The notes under the pieces were generated by a model, which did not search any database, was not told where the DNA came from, and saw nothing but the letters and a program-made list of their open reading frames with translations. 64,000 bases of DNA from Pedobacter sp. PF22-3. GTDB taxonomy: Bacteria > Bacteroidota > Bacteroidia > Sphingobacteriales > Sphingobacteriaceae. The position numbers and the translations under genes were made by a program. How positions within the stretch are numbered: the first letter of the stretch is position 1; each line of letters starts with the position of its first letter. Shown here one piece after another: positions 46,523-56,134 of the stretch. Where the stretch lies: positions 210,739 through 274,738 of the forward strand of contig NZ_JAPIVP010000006.1 in NCBI RefSeq assembly GCF_026239555.1, given 5' to 3'.

Positions 46523-49500
46523 ATGTTAAATAAAATTATTGGTTTTTCCATCCGGAATAAACTAATCATTGCTTTGTTCGTATGCTCACTTATTGGGTGG
46601 GGTACTTACGAGGTTACCAAGTTACCAATAGATGCACTTCCTGATATTACCGACAATCAGGTGCAGGTGATTACCGTTTCTCCATCTTTGGGCGCTCCAG
46701 ATATTGAGCGTCTCATTACGTTTCCTATTGAACAGGCCTGTAGCAGTATTTCTGGGCTTAAGCAAATCCGGAGTTTTTCACGTTTCGGACTTTCTTTGGT
46801 TACCATTGTTTTCAATGAGGAAACCGATGTTTATTGGGCCAGGCAACAGATTGCCGAACGCTTGCAGCAGGTACAGCAAGAAATTCCACAAGGAATAGGT
46901 TCTCCTGAAATGGCACCCGTTTCTACTGGTTTGGGTGAAATATATCAATATGTAGTTCGACCAAAAAAAGGCTATGAAGGAAAATTTAATGAGCAGGAAT
47001 TGCGCACCATTCAGGATTGGATAGTGAGAAGACAGCTTTTGGGTACGCCCGGAGTAGCCGAGGTATCAAGTTTTGGTGGTAGGTTGAAACAGTATGAAGT
47101 TGCTGTGCGGCAAGATCAGCTTAAAGCATATGGACTTACCATTGCTGAAATATTCGATGCCCTGGAAAAAAATAATGAAAACACGGGCGGCGCATACATT
47201 GAAAAAGGACCAACTGTTTTATACATCCGGAGTGAAGGATTAACAACCAATTTGGCCGATATCGAAAAAATTGTGGTGAAAACCCTTGATAATGGTATGC
47301 CAGTTTTAATGGGTCAGGTTGCCAAAGTTCAATATGGCTCAGCAATACGTTATGGCGCCATGACCTACAATGCCCAAGGTGAGGTTGCAGGTGCTGTGGT
47401 AATGATGTTAAAGGGTGAAAATTCTTCTGTTGTAGTAAAACGGGTAAAAGATAAAATTGCGAAAATTCAAACCATGGTTCCTGATGGCGTGGTTATAGAA
47501 CCTTTTCTTGATAGAACAAAGATGGTTGATAACGCCATCAGTACGGTAGAAACCAACTTAATGGAAGGTGCACTCATTGTCATTTTTGTACTGGTGTTTT
47601 TCCTGGGGAACCTTCGTGCAGGTTTGATTGTATCTTCTGTAATTCCATTATCCATGCTTTTCGCCATAATATTGATGAATAAGTTTGGAGTTGGTGGAAA
47701 CTTGATGTCGCTTGGGGCTATAGATTTTGGTTTAATTGTAGATGGTTCTGTAATTGTGGTAGAGGCCATTCTTCACCGCTTCTCGCACAGTAAGCATTTT
47801 AGGGCTATCGGAAAGATAGATCAGAACCAGATGGACGATGAAGTAGAAAAATCAACAGGATCGATGATTAAATCGGCGGTTTTTAGCCAGATTATTATTC
47901 TTATTGTTTACCTGCCCATCTTATCATTAGAAGGTATTGAAGGTAAAATGTTTAAACCCATGGCCTGGACCATTGCTTTTGCTATTCTTGGGGCCTTTCT
48001 CTTATCCATTACCTATGTGCCCATGATGTCGGCTTTATGTCTGAACAAAACCATCAGTCATAAGAAAAACCTGACCGATAAGCTGATGGCGTGGATAGAA
48101 AGAAAGTACCAGCCAATCTTAAGTAAAGTACTCCGTTTTCCAAAAACTATTCTGGTGCTTACACTTTCCTTATTTGCAATATCCATTTTTATTATGGGCA
48201 CGCTGGGTGGAGAGTTTATTCCACAATTAGAGGAAGGAGATTTTGCCGTGGAAACCCGTTTACTTACAGGAAGTAACCTCAACAATACGATCGAAACTAC
48301 GCAAAAAGCTGCTAAAATTCTACTGGATAAGTTTCCTGAAGTACAAAAAATAGTAACTAAAATAGGGAGTGCCGAAGTGCCGACAGATCCAATGCCTTTT
48401 GAAGCAGGTGATATGATGGTGATTTTAAAACCTAAAAAAGAGTGGACTTCTGCCAGCTCATTTCCAGAGTTGAGCGCTAAAATGACCAAAGCCGTTGAAG
48501 TCATTCCTGGCATTACGGTAGGTTTTCAATTTCCGGTACAAATGCGGTTTAACGAGCTGATGACTGGTGCGAGGCAAGATGTCGTGTGTAAAATATTTGG
48601 GGAAGACCTGGATTCGCTGGCGGGTTACGCCAAACGTTTAGGTGCTATAATTGGCACCGTTAAAGGCGCAATTAATGTTTACGAGGAACAAGTTACAGGA
48701 ATGCCGCAGGTAGTAATCAAATACAACCGCGATGGAATGGCTAAATATGGCATCAATGTAGGTGATGTTAACCGCGTGGTGAATACCGCTTTCGCAGGTC
48801 AGGTGGCTGGTCAGGTTTATGAAGGTGAAAAACGTTTTGATATGGTGGTTCGCCTCGATGAAGCAGCCAGAAAAAATATCAAAGACGTAGAAAATCTGAT
48901 GGTTTTAACCAAGTCAGGCAATCAGGTGCCTTTAAGCATGGTTGCCAATATCGAAGAGGTGGAAGGGGTTAATCAAATTCAAAGAGAAGATACCAAACGC
49001 AGGATAATCGTTGGTTTTAATGTTAAGGATAGAGATGTGCAGTCTATTGTAGAAGAATTACAGCAGAAAGCAGGGGCAAAACTTAACTTATCTAAGGGTT
49101 ACACCATCTCTTATGGCGGCTCTTTCGAAAACATGACGGCAGCAAAATCACGCTTGGCCATTGTGGTGCCGATTGCATTACTCCTCATTTTCTTACTCCT
49201 GTACTTTGCCTTCAGTTCAGTTAAACAGGGACTTTTAATTTATACCGCCATTCCGCTTTCTGCAACAGGTGGCATATTTGCCCTGTGGATCAGGGACCTT
49301 CCATTCAGTATCTCCGCAGGCGTTGGTTTTATTGCCCTTTTCGGAGTAGCGGTATTGAATGGGATTTTACTGGTTTCAGAATTTAACCGGTTAAAAAAAG
49401 AGGGTTGGACGGATGTAAAACGCATCGTAATCCATGCTACAAAATCGAAACTTCGTGCCGTTTTAATGACTGCATTAGTCCCATCATTAGGTTTTATCCC

Positions 49501-50887
49501 GATGGCCATTAGTACCGGGGCAGGTGGCGCAGTTCAAAAACCGCTTGCAACTGTGGTTATTGGTGGCTTATTAATATCCACATTATTAACATTATTTGTA
49601 TTACCCATGTTATATATATTATTTGAAAAGGGCTTCTCGTATTTTAAACCGAAAATTAAACCAGCTGTTATTTTAATAATCGTACTTTTTGGTACTTTAA
49701 ATACCAATGCTCAAAAGCCAATTGGTTTAAAAGCAGCATTAGATACTGCGGTTAAAAACAACATCTCGTTGCAGATTGCGAAAACTAATGCTCAATATTA
49801 CCGGCAAATCACCAAAAGCAGTTTTGACGCACCAAAAACAGCAATCAGTTTCGATTATGGCAAATTCAATAGTTTGGCGAATGATAATAAATTTTCTGTG
49901 CTACAAACGCTTGATTTTCCAACCGTTTATGCAAGGCAATTTGCTACCCATAAAACAAATTTGCGCATCAGCGAGATTGAAGTTGATGCCCGTCAGCTCG
50001 ATTTGAAAACCGAAGTTAAATCAGCATACTATAATCTGTTACTGATAAATGAAAAAAAGAAACTGTTGCTTTGGGCCGATAGCGTTTACAGTGCATTTCT
50101 GGATAAATCGACTCAGCGGTTTAAATCAGGCGATGTGGATTTGCTGGAACTTCGTACTGCAGAAAATCAAAAGCAGCAAATCAGCAATCAACTCGAAATA
50201 CTGAAAACAGATGATATACTGATGCAAAACAGGTTTAAGTTTTTATTAAATACGGATGAAAACCTGCAGCCAAGGGCTGATAGTTTGCTTTACGCCGCTG
50301 AAGTTTTATTTAAGCAGGAACAAATTAACCACCCCTTGCTAAAATTGGGGGAAGAACAATTGGTGTTGGCAAGACAACAAAAGGCGCTCGAAAAAAGTAA
50401 ATTGATGCCAACCCTAAGTTTCGGTTACAACAACTCGAGTATCATTGGTTGGCAAACCAATAGTATCGGCACTGAGCAGTATTTTGACAAAAGCAAAAGG
50501 TTTTCTTCTGTTAGTGTTGGTGTTGGAATTCCGATTTTTTTCGGCGCACAAAATTCTCGTATTAAAGCCAATGGTATTTTAATACAACAGCGGGAAAAAG
50601 AATTGGCGCTGACTAAAAAAACGCTGGATAATAACTTAACAAGTGCCGTTGAACGTTATACCCGGCTTGAAAAACTGATCCAATCATACCAGAAAGTTGC
50701 ATTGAGAAATGCCGGTGATATTGTTAAAACAGCATCTGATAAACTTAATGCGGGCGAAATTGCCTACCTGGATTGGGTGCTCCTGGTTAACCAGTCTATA
50801 CAGCTTAAAGTAGAATATTATGATAAAGTGCAGCAATTTAACGAAGCTGCTTTTGAAATTGAACGTATAACTGCCACAGATAAATAA
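46523..50887 (+). CDS. CzcA/CusA heavy-metal RND pump fused to a TolC-like CzcC domain
   Basis: A 1454-residue protein. Residues 1 to about 1035 are a complete CzcA-type RND transporter (KLPIDALPDITDNQVQ; AIDFGLIVDGSVIVVE gives the proton-relay Asp). After the last helix (LLTLFVLPMLYILFEKG) comes a second hydrophobic run that looks like a signal peptide (AVILIIVLFGTLNTNAQ, about 1048-1064), then an outer-membrane efflux (OEP) domain with two coiled-coil halves. The pump drives Co, Zn, Cd or Cu/Ag out by proton antiport; the metal is not readable. The adaptor gene follows 6 bp later. Fusion of pump and outer-membrane channel is known in Bacteroidota. Confidence 0.92.
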   Translation: MLNKIIGFSIRNKLIIALFVCSLIGWGTYEVTKLPIDALPDITDNQVQVITVSPSLGAPDIERLITFPIEQACSSISGLKQIRSFSRFGLSLVTIVFNEETDVYWARQQIAERLQQVQQEIPQGIGSPEMAPVSTGLGEIYQYVVRPKKGYEGKFNEQELRTIQDWIVRRQLLGTPGVAEVSSFGGRLKQYEVAVRQDQLKAYGLTIAEIFDALEKNNENTGGAYIEKGPTVLYIRSEGLTTNLADIEKIVVKTLDNGMPVLMGQVAKVQYGSAIRYGAMTYNAQGEVAGAVVMMLKGENSSVVVKRVKDKIAKIQTMVPDGVVIEPFLDRTKMVDNAISTVETNLMEGALIVIFVLVFFLGNLRAGLIVSSVIPLSMLFAIILMNKFGVGGNLMSLGAIDFGLIVDGSVIVVEAILHRFSHSKHFRAIGKIDQNQMDDEVEKSTGSMIKSAVFSQIIILIVYLPILSLEGIEGKMFKPMAWTIAFAILGAFLLSITYVPMMSALCLNKTISHKKNLTDKLMAWIERKYQPILSKVLRFPKTILVLTLSLFAISIFIMGTLGGEFIPQLEEGDFAVETRLLTGSNLNNTIETTQKAAKILLDKFPEVQKIVTKIGSAEVPTDPMPFEAGDMMVILKPKKEWTSASSFPELSAKMTKAVEVIPGITVGFQFPVQMRFNELMTGARQDVVCKIFGEDLDSLAGYAKRLGAIIGTVKGAINVYEEQVTGMPQVVIKYNRDGMAKYGINVGDVNRVVNTAFAGQVAGQVYEGEKRFDMVVRLDEAARKNIKDVENLMVLTKSGNQVPLSMVANIEEVEGVNQIQREDTKRRIIVGFNVKDRDVQSIVEELQQKAGAKLNLSKGYTISYGGSFENMTAAKSRLAIVVPIALLLIFLLLYFAFSSVKQGLLIYTAIPLSATGGIFALWIRDLPFSISAGVGFIALFGVAVLNGILLVSEFNRLKKEGWTDVKRIVIHATKSKLRAVLMTALVPSLGFIPMAISTGAGGAVQKPLATVVIGGLLISTLLTLFVLPMLYILFEKGFSYFKPKIKPAVILIIVLFGTLNTNAQKPIGLKAALDTAVKNNISLQIAKTNAQYYRQITKSSFDAPKTAISFDYGKFNSLANDNKFSVLQTLDFPTVYARQFATHKTNLRISEIEVDARQLDLKTEVKSAYYNLLLINEKKKLLLWADSVYSAFLDKSTQRFKSGDVDLLELRTAENQKQQISNQLEILKTDDILMQNRFKFLLNTDENLQPRADSLLYAAEVLFKQEQINHPLLKLGEEQLVLARQQKALEKSKLMPTLSFGYNNSSIIGWQTNSIGTEQYFDKSKRFSSVSVGVGIPIFFGAQNSRIKANGILIQQREKELALTKKTLDNNLTSAVERYTRLEKLIQSYQKVALRNAGDIVKTASDKLNAGEIAYLDWVLLVNQSIQLKVEYYDKVQQFNEAAFEIERITATDK

Positions 50888-50893
50888 GATAAA

Positions 50894-52033
50894 ATGAAAA
50901 CTCAAATATTAGCAGGATTAGTTTGCTTGTCGCTTTTGATGGCTTGCAATAGTAAAGATAAAAAAGAAGCTGTTCGGTCAGAAAAACCCGCAACTGTAAA
51001 TACAGATGAGGTGCAACTTACAGATGAACAAATAAAGAATGCTGGAATTTTAATTGGTAAAATAGAGCAAAAGGCGATGCACAGCACCATTAATGTTAAC
51101 GGAGTTGTAGATGTGCCACCAGAAAACACCTATTCTGTAAGTGTGCCTATGGGCGGTTATATTAAGAAAATGATTATTATGCCCGGAATGCTTGTGAAAA
51201 AAGGAGCAGTCTTGGCTACTGTTGAGGATCAACAATATATTCAGCTTCAGCAAGATTATTTAACTTCGGTGAACAGGTTAAAGTTTTTAGCCGCAGATTA
51301 TACAAGACAAAAAGGATTGAATCAAACAAAAGCAACAAGTGATAAAATCTTCCAGCAAACAGAGAGTGATTATAATAACCAAAAAGTTTTGGTCAAAGCA
51401 CTCGCGCAGAAACTGAGGCTGATTGGTATAAATCCTGAAACTTTAAGTGAAAATTCAATAACCCGGAATATCAAAGTTTATTCGCCGATTAGTGGTTATG
51501 TAACCAAGGTTAACGTCAACACCGGTAAATTTGTTAATGCAACCGATATTTTGTTTGAATTAATCAGCCCTGGAGAATTGCATGCAAACCTCACCGTATT
51601 TGAAAGAGATGCTGCCAGTTTAAAGTTGGGTCAGGAGGTGATCTGCAACAGTACTGCAAATCCAGAAAAAAAATACATAGCGAAAGTACATTTGATTACC
51701 CCTAATATAGAAAATGACCGTACTACAAGTGTTCATTGCGATATCCAAAATTCGGATAATAAATTGTTGCCGGGTACATTTTTAAATGCAGCGATTTCTA
51801 TTGGCGCTACAAATGTTGATGCCTTACCAGAGGATGCGGTTGTTAAATGGGAAAATAAATATTACATTTTTGAAGAAGTTGGCAATAAGCTATACAAATT
51901 GATCCCTGTAGAAATCGGGGCAGCGTTAGATGGATTTATAGAAATTAAAACCAATAAAAAACCAGGTAATGTTGTAACAAAAAATGCTTATGCAATTTTA
52001 ATGAAAATGAAAAACGGAGGAGAAGAAGGCTAA
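50894..52033 (+). CDS. RND efflux periplasmic adaptor (CzcB/CusB-like lipoprotein)
   Basis: A 379-residue membrane-fusion protein with a lipobox (SLLMAC, Cys at 18). The order is: beta-barrel strand, lipoyl half (VPMGGYIKKMIIMPGMLVKKG), coiled-coil hairpin (about 115-175), second lipoyl half (IKVYSPISGYVTKVNVNTG), beta-barrel and membrane-proximal part (LPEDAVVKWENKYYIFEE). It bridges the RND pump and the outer-membrane channel, which here are parts of one upstream polypeptide. No N-terminal His-rich metal-binding extension is present. Confidence 0.92.
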   Translation: MKTQILAGLVCLSLLMACNSKDKKEAVRSEKPATVNTDEVQLTDEQIKNAGILIGKIEQKAMHSTINVNGVVDVPPENTYSVSVPMGGYIKKMIIMPGMLVKKGAVLATVEDQQYIQLQQDYLTSVNRLKFLAADYTRQKGLNQTKATSDKIFQQTESDYNNQKVLVKALAQKLRLIGINPETLSENSITRNIKVYSPISGYVTKVNVNTGKFVNATDILFELISPGELHANLTVFERDAASLKLGQEVICNSTANPEKKYIAKVHLITPNIENDRTTSVHCDIQNSDNKLLPGTFLNAAISIGATNVDALPEDAVVKWENKYYIFEEVGNKLYKLIPVEIGAALDGFIEIKTNKKPGNVVTKNAYAILMKMKNGGEEG

Positions 52034-52221
52034 TAAGTTGCATAGTACTAAAATATTTAAATATTTTGCAAAGTGTTTCAGGATATAAAGGGAATGCTTT
52101 GCAGCATTTCTGTTGTTCTAATCACTGATCTTTAAAAAAGTCAATATTTTAAGCACAAACATTGAAACTGATTTAAAGTAACATTTACAATTTTATGCCG
52201 TTCTACTTTTAAACAAAATAG

Positions 52222-52229
52222 TAACTTTG
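52222..52229 (+). promoter_or_regulatory. -7 promoter box for aguB
   Basis: TAACTTTG fits TAnnTTTG, 90 bp before the ATG. The leader contains ATTCATTCTACCATTC repeats. Confidence 0.5.
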
Positions 52230-52318
52230 CAACCTAATTTAGAATGACTGAATTTTTAATGATGGAATGATGTGAAATTCATTCATTCTACCATTCTCTC
52301 ATCCAATAATTTTAAGAA

Positions 52319-53194
52319 ATGAAGAAAGTAAAAGTTGGCTTAGTGCAAATGAGTTGTACTAAAGATAAGCAGGAAAATTTAGATAAAGCAATTGTTAAAG
52401 TAAGAGAAGCCGCCGCAAAAGGTGCGCAGATTGTATGTTTGCAGGAGCTTTTTACTTCTTTATATTTCTGCGATGTTGAAGACTACGATAATTTTGACCT
52501 GGCAGAAGCTATTCCTGGTCCTTCTACGGATGCTTTGCAGGTGGTAGCCAAAGAATTGGGTGTGGTAATTATCGCTTCTTTGTTTGAGAAACGTGCTGAA
52601 GGATTGTATCATAATACCACTGCTGTTTTAGATGCTGATGGTTCATATTTAGGTAAATATCGCAAAATGCATATTCCTGACGATCCTGCTTTTTACGAAA
52701 AATTCTACTTTACACCGGGCGATTTAGGTTATAAAGTTTTCGAAACCAAGTTTGCTAAAATCGGTATTTTGATCTGTTGGGACCAATGGTATCCTGAAGC
52801 TTCTCGTATTACGGCCTTAATGGGTGCTGATATTATGTTTTATCCAACTGCAATTGGCTGGGCTACAGATCAGGATGAAGAAACCAACCAGGATCAATAC
52901 AATGCGTGGCAAACCATTCAACGCTCACATGCAGTGGCAAACGGTGTGCCTGTAGTAAGCGTTAACCGTGTTGGCTTTGAGCAAGATGGTGCCATGAAAT
53001 TCTGGGGCGGAAGTTTCGCTACCAATGCACAGGGCAAATTGCTTTACCTAGGCTCGCACGATTTAGAGGAAACTGAAGTAGTTGAACTGGATTTATCAGA
53101 ATCTGATTTCTTCCGTAAACACTGGCCTTTTTTAAGAGACAGAAGAATCGATTCTTATCAACCGATTACAAAGAGGTATATTGATGGGGATTAA
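52319..53194 (+). CDS. aguB: N-carbamoylputrescine amidase
   Basis: A 291-residue nitrilase-superfamily enzyme. Its Glu-Lys-Cys triad is in LQELFTS, YRKMHIPDD and ILICWDQWYPE, with the nucleophile Cys at 153. FWGGSFATNAQGKLL near the C-terminus is typical of AguB. It hydrolyses N-carbamoylputrescine to putrescine, CO2 and ammonia. The partner agmatine deiminase is the next gene, giving both steps from agmatine to putrescine. Repeat sequence lies between them. Confidence 0.92.
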   Translation: MKKVKVGLVQMSCTKDKQENLDKAIVKVREAAAKGAQIVCLQELFTSLYFCDVEDYDNFDLAEAIPGPSTDALQVVAKELGVVIIASLFEKRAEGLYHNTTAVLDADGSYLGKYRKMHIPDDPAFYEKFYFTPGDLGYKVFETKFAKIGILICWDQWYPEASRITALMGADIMFYPTAIGWATDQDEETNQDQYNAWQTIQRSHAVANGVPVVSVNRVGFEQDGAMKFWGGSFATNAQGKLLYLGSHDLEETEVVELDLSESDFFRKHWPFLRDRRIDSYQPITKRYIDGD

Positions 53195-53268
53195 GCGGAA
53201 AGGGTAAAGACCCAAGCTTAAAGCGAAAAACTATGGATGATAGTTTATTTTATTAAATCTCCAAAAAT

Positions 53269-53382
53269 CGTCATTTCGAGCAGAGTGCAACGGAGTCGAG
53301 AAATCTAATCTTCGGTTATTTTATCAATAGATCTCTCCATTGCGCTGCGCTTCATCCGATAGCTATCGGATCGAGATGACGA
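53269..53382. repeat. Long dispersed palindrome between aguB and aguA
   Basis: The unit opens CGTCATTTCGAGCAGAGTG and closes CGGATCGAGATGACG, with inner inverted parts (CGAGAAATCTA / TAGATCTCTC; CCGATAGCTATCGG). A related fragment occurs at 63656-63712. Confidence 0.75.
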
Positions 53383-53439
53383 CCATCCAAATCCATGGTT
53401 CGTGTCCTCACGGACCATTCATTTATAAATTAAAATTAG

Positions 53440-54516
53440 ATGTCAAACTTTCCTCCTAAAAAAGATTTAAATATCAATCAGTTCAATTATTCGCCAAAGC
53501 AGCAAGGTTATGCTTTTCCTGCCGAATGGGCAAAACATGAAGCAACCTGGTTAAGTTGGCCGCACAAAGAAGCTAGTTGGCCGGGTAAGATCGAAACTAT
53601 TTACGCTCCATATTGCCAGTTTATTAAAGCGGTAGCTGAGGGCGAGAAAGTTCGGATCAACGTAAAAGACGAAGAAATGAAAGCTTTTGCCGTTGCAGAA
53701 CTTCAAAAAGTAGATGCCGATTTAAACCAGGTTGAGTTTTATTTCAATGAAACCAATGATGCCTGGTGCCGTGATCATGGTCCTGCATTTTTGCTAAAGG
53801 GAAATGAAAAAGCTGTTGTAGATTGGGGTTACAATGCCTGGGGCGGAAAATATCCGCCATTTGATCTCGATGATGTTGTACCAACTAAAATTGCTAAATA
53901 TTTTGATTTACCATTGTTCAATCCTGATATTGTAATGGAAGGTGGTTCGGTAGAGTTTAATGGCGCAGGTACGGTTTTAACCACCACAGCTTGTTTGTTA
54001 AATGAGAATAGAAACCCGCACCTAAGCAAAGAACAGATTGAAAAATACCTGCTTGAATATTATGGTCAGGATCAGGTATTGTGGTTGGGCGATGGGATTG
54101 TTGGCGATGATACCGATGGACACATTGACGATATTACGCGTTTTGTAAATGAGGATACAGTTTTAACTGTTGTAGAAAGTAATCCTTTGGATGAAAACTA
54201 TGTGCTGTTACAAGAAAACTTAGCAACTTTAAAAGAAATGAAATTGAAAGATGGCCGGCCATTAAACATTGTTGAATTGCCTATGCCTTCGCCGGTTATT
54301 TACGATGATACGCGTTTGCCAGCATCTTACGCGAATTTTTACATTGCTAATAAAGCGGTAATTGTTCCGGTTTTTGATGACGTGAACGATCAAAAAGCTT
54401 TAGATATTATACAGGGCTGTTTTCCTGATCGTAAGGTAGTAGGTATTAATTCTGTTGATATTATCTGGGGATTGGGAAGCTTTCACTGTTTAAGTCAACA
54501 AGAACCAGCCGTATAA
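53440..54516 (+). CDS. aguA: Agmatine deiminase
   Basis: A 358-residue agmatine deiminase of the pentein fold: EWAKHEATWLSWPHKEASWPG, DAWCRDHGPAF and DDTDGHIDDITRF are family blocks, and GLGSFHCLSQQEP carries the catalytic Cys at 350. It converts agmatine to N-carbamoylputrescine and ammonia. Together with AguB upstream this is the plant-type putrescine route. Two downstream genes on the same strand follow closely (VOC protein after 21 bp). Confidence 0.93.
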   Translation: MSNFPPKKDLNINQFNYSPKQQGYAFPAEWAKHEATWLSWPHKEASWPGKIETIYAPYCQFIKAVAEGEKVRINVKDEEMKAFAVAELQKVDADLNQVEFYFNETNDAWCRDHGPAFLLKGNEKAVVDWGYNAWGGKYPPFDLDDVVPTKIAKYFDLPLFNPDIVMEGGSVEFNGAGTVLTTTACLLNENRNPHLSKEQIEKYLLEYYGQDQVLWLGDGIVGDDTDGHIDDITRFVNEDTVLTVVESNPLDENYVLLQENLATLKEMKLKDGRPLNIVELPMPSPVIYDDTRLPASYANFYIANKAVIVPVFDDVNDQKALDIIQGCFPDRKVVGINSVDIIWGLGSFHCLSQQEPAV

Positions 54517-54537
54517 TAAATCTTGTAATAAATAAAT

Positions 54538-54906
54538 ATGAAACTCAGTAGAATAATTTTATTTGGGGATGATATTAATGCGCTAAAAGTATTTTATCAA
54601 TCCATTTTTAATCTTCCTTTAATTGAGGAAATTGAAGGCGAATGGTTAGTTTTCAATTCAGGTTCGATTGAAATTGCATTCCATAGAATTGGAGAATCAT
54701 TCAAAAATGAAATTCCTTTTAAAGCAGAAAGTAATACTAAATTGGTGTTCAGTATAGATGAAGATATTGAAGATTTCAGAAAAAAGCTCCTGGAAAAAGG
54801 TGTTAAAATGAAAGATGTTAAGTCTTTTGAAAATATTGATTACCTTTTTTGTGATGGAGAGGATATTGAAGGGAACATTTTCCAGCTTAGCCAGAAAAGA
54901 GCATAA
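54538..54906 (+). CDS. VOC (glyoxalase/bleomycin-resistance) superfamily protein
   Basis: A 122-residue protein with the paired beta-alpha-beta-beta-beta layout of the vicinal oxygen chelate superfamily: LSRIILFGDDINALKVFYQSIFNLPLI opens module 1, and FRKKLLEKGVKMKDV ... FCDGEDIEGNIFQL closes module 2. Possible metal ligands are not all conserved, so enzyme or binding role is open. It follows aguA by 21 bp and may be co-transcribed. Confidence 0.75.
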   Translation: MKLSRIILFGDDINALKVFYQSIFNLPLIEEIEGEWLVFNSGSIEIAFHRIGESFKNEIPFKAESNTKLVFSIDEDIEDFRKKLLEKGVKMKDVKSFENIDYLFCDGEDIEGNIFQLSQKRA

Positions 54907-54970
54907 TCTTTTGTCGCTATAAATTATAACTTTACAACATTAAAATATTTCAACTTTACAACATTTCATA

Positions 54971-55714
54971 ATGAAATTACTAGAAGGAAAAACAGCCTTA
55001 GTTACAGGTGCATCTAAAGGAATCGGCCGTAAAATAGCGGAGAAATTTGCTGAGCAGGGCGCTAATGTAGCATTCACCTATTTATCATCAGTAGAAAAAG
55101 GTGAGGCTTTAGAGCAGGAATTGCAAAGCTTCGGAACAAAGGTTAAAGGTTACCGTTCTGATGCTTCTAAATTTGCTGAGGCAGAACAGTTAATCAATGA
55201 TATCGTTGCTGAGTTTGGAACAATTGATATCGTAGTGAATAATGCGGGCATTACTAAAGATGGTTTATTGATGCGTATGAGCGAAGAAAACTGGGATGAT
55301 GTGATTAATATTAACTTAAAATCAATCTTCAACGTAACCAAGGCGTCTTCTAAAATAATGATGAAAGCCCGCAAAGGTGTTTTTATCAATATGGGCTCCA
55401 TTGTAGGCACTACAGGTAACGCTGGTCAGGCCAATTATGCAGCTTCTAAAGCAGGAATCATCGGTTTTACCAAATCAATTGCAAAAGAATTAGGTTCGAG
55501 AAATATCCGCGCCAATGTGGTTGCACCAGGTTTTATCCGTACCGAAATGACAGATATTCTTGATCCGAAAGTAGTTGAAGGCTGGGAAAAAGATATTCCA
55601 TTAAAACGTGCCGGCGAAACGGAAGATATTGCTAATGTTTGTGTGTTTTTAGCCTCTGATATGAGCGCGTACGTAACCGGACAAACATTGTCTGTTTGCG
55701 GCGGAATGCTGTAA
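54971..55714 (+). CDS. fabG: 3-oxoacyl-ACP reductase
   Basis: A 247-residue short-chain dehydrogenase: TGASKGIGR (NADPH loop, about 12-20), NNAGITKDGLLMRM, and the catalytic Ser-Tyr-Lys with NYAASKAG. VAPGFIRTEMT is characteristic of FabG. It reduces 3-oxoacyl-ACP in fatty-acid elongation. No other fab genes are near. A terminator follows. Confidence 0.93.
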   Translation: MKLLEGKTALVTGASKGIGRKIAEKFAEQGANVAFTYLSSVEKGEALEQELQSFGTKVKGYRSDASKFAEAEQLINDIVAEFGTIDIVVNNAGITKDGLLMRMSEENWDDVININLKSIFNVTKASSKIMMKARKGVFINMGSIVGTTGNAGQANYAASKAGIIGFTKSIAKELGSRNIRANVVAPGFIRTEMTDILDPKVVEGWEKDIPLKRAGETEDIANVCVFLASDMSAYVTGQTLSVCGGML

Positions 55715-55750
55715 TTAAGCAAAAAGCTTAAAGACCAAAGATAAAAGCGA

Positions 55751-55788
55751 AAATCTGCCAGTAACTGAGTTTTCTGGCAGATTTTTTT
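55751..55788 (+). terminator. Terminator after fabG
   Basis: Stem AAATCTGCCAG / CTGGCAGATTT with loop, then T7. Confidence 0.85.
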
Positions 55789-55801
55789 ATTTAAGATAAC
55801 C

Positions 55802-56074
55802 ATGACCCTAAGTAAAATAATTCTGATTAGTGCCTGTACTTTGATTGTAATACTCGGTATTACCGCCGCACTCAATAGTGCAGCCGATGGTAATAATGTG
55901 ATTGGTTTCCCTTTTGTTTTTTATGAATATTTAGGCGGAAAGCGGTTTCCTGAACCTACTACACGCCATTGGTTCAATTTCTGTGCTTGTGCTATTGATG
56001 TCATACTTCTTTTTGGGGTTCCTTTTACCGGTTTGCTTTTTTATCAAAGAAAACAGAAGACTAAAAAGAAATAG
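55802..56074 (+). CDS. Small hypothetical membrane protein
   Basis: A 90-residue protein with two hydrophobic segments (about 5-24, IILISACTLIVILGITAAL; and 60-80, ACAIDVILLFGVPFTGLLFY) and a basic tail (RKQKTKKK). I do not recognise the family. It may be a real membrane protein of unknown role: ATG follows the fabG terminator closely and codon use is normal. It converges on the L,D-transpeptidase gene. Confidence 0.55.
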   Translation: MTLSKIILISACTLIVILGITAALNSAADGNNVIGFPFVFYEYLGGKRFPEPTTRHWFNFCACAIDVILLFGVPFTGLLFYQRKQKTKKK

Positions 56075-56134
56075 CGATTATTGGAAGGTTGCAAGGTTTT
56101 GCGAGCAGAACATTGCACCTTTTCAACTTTTTAA

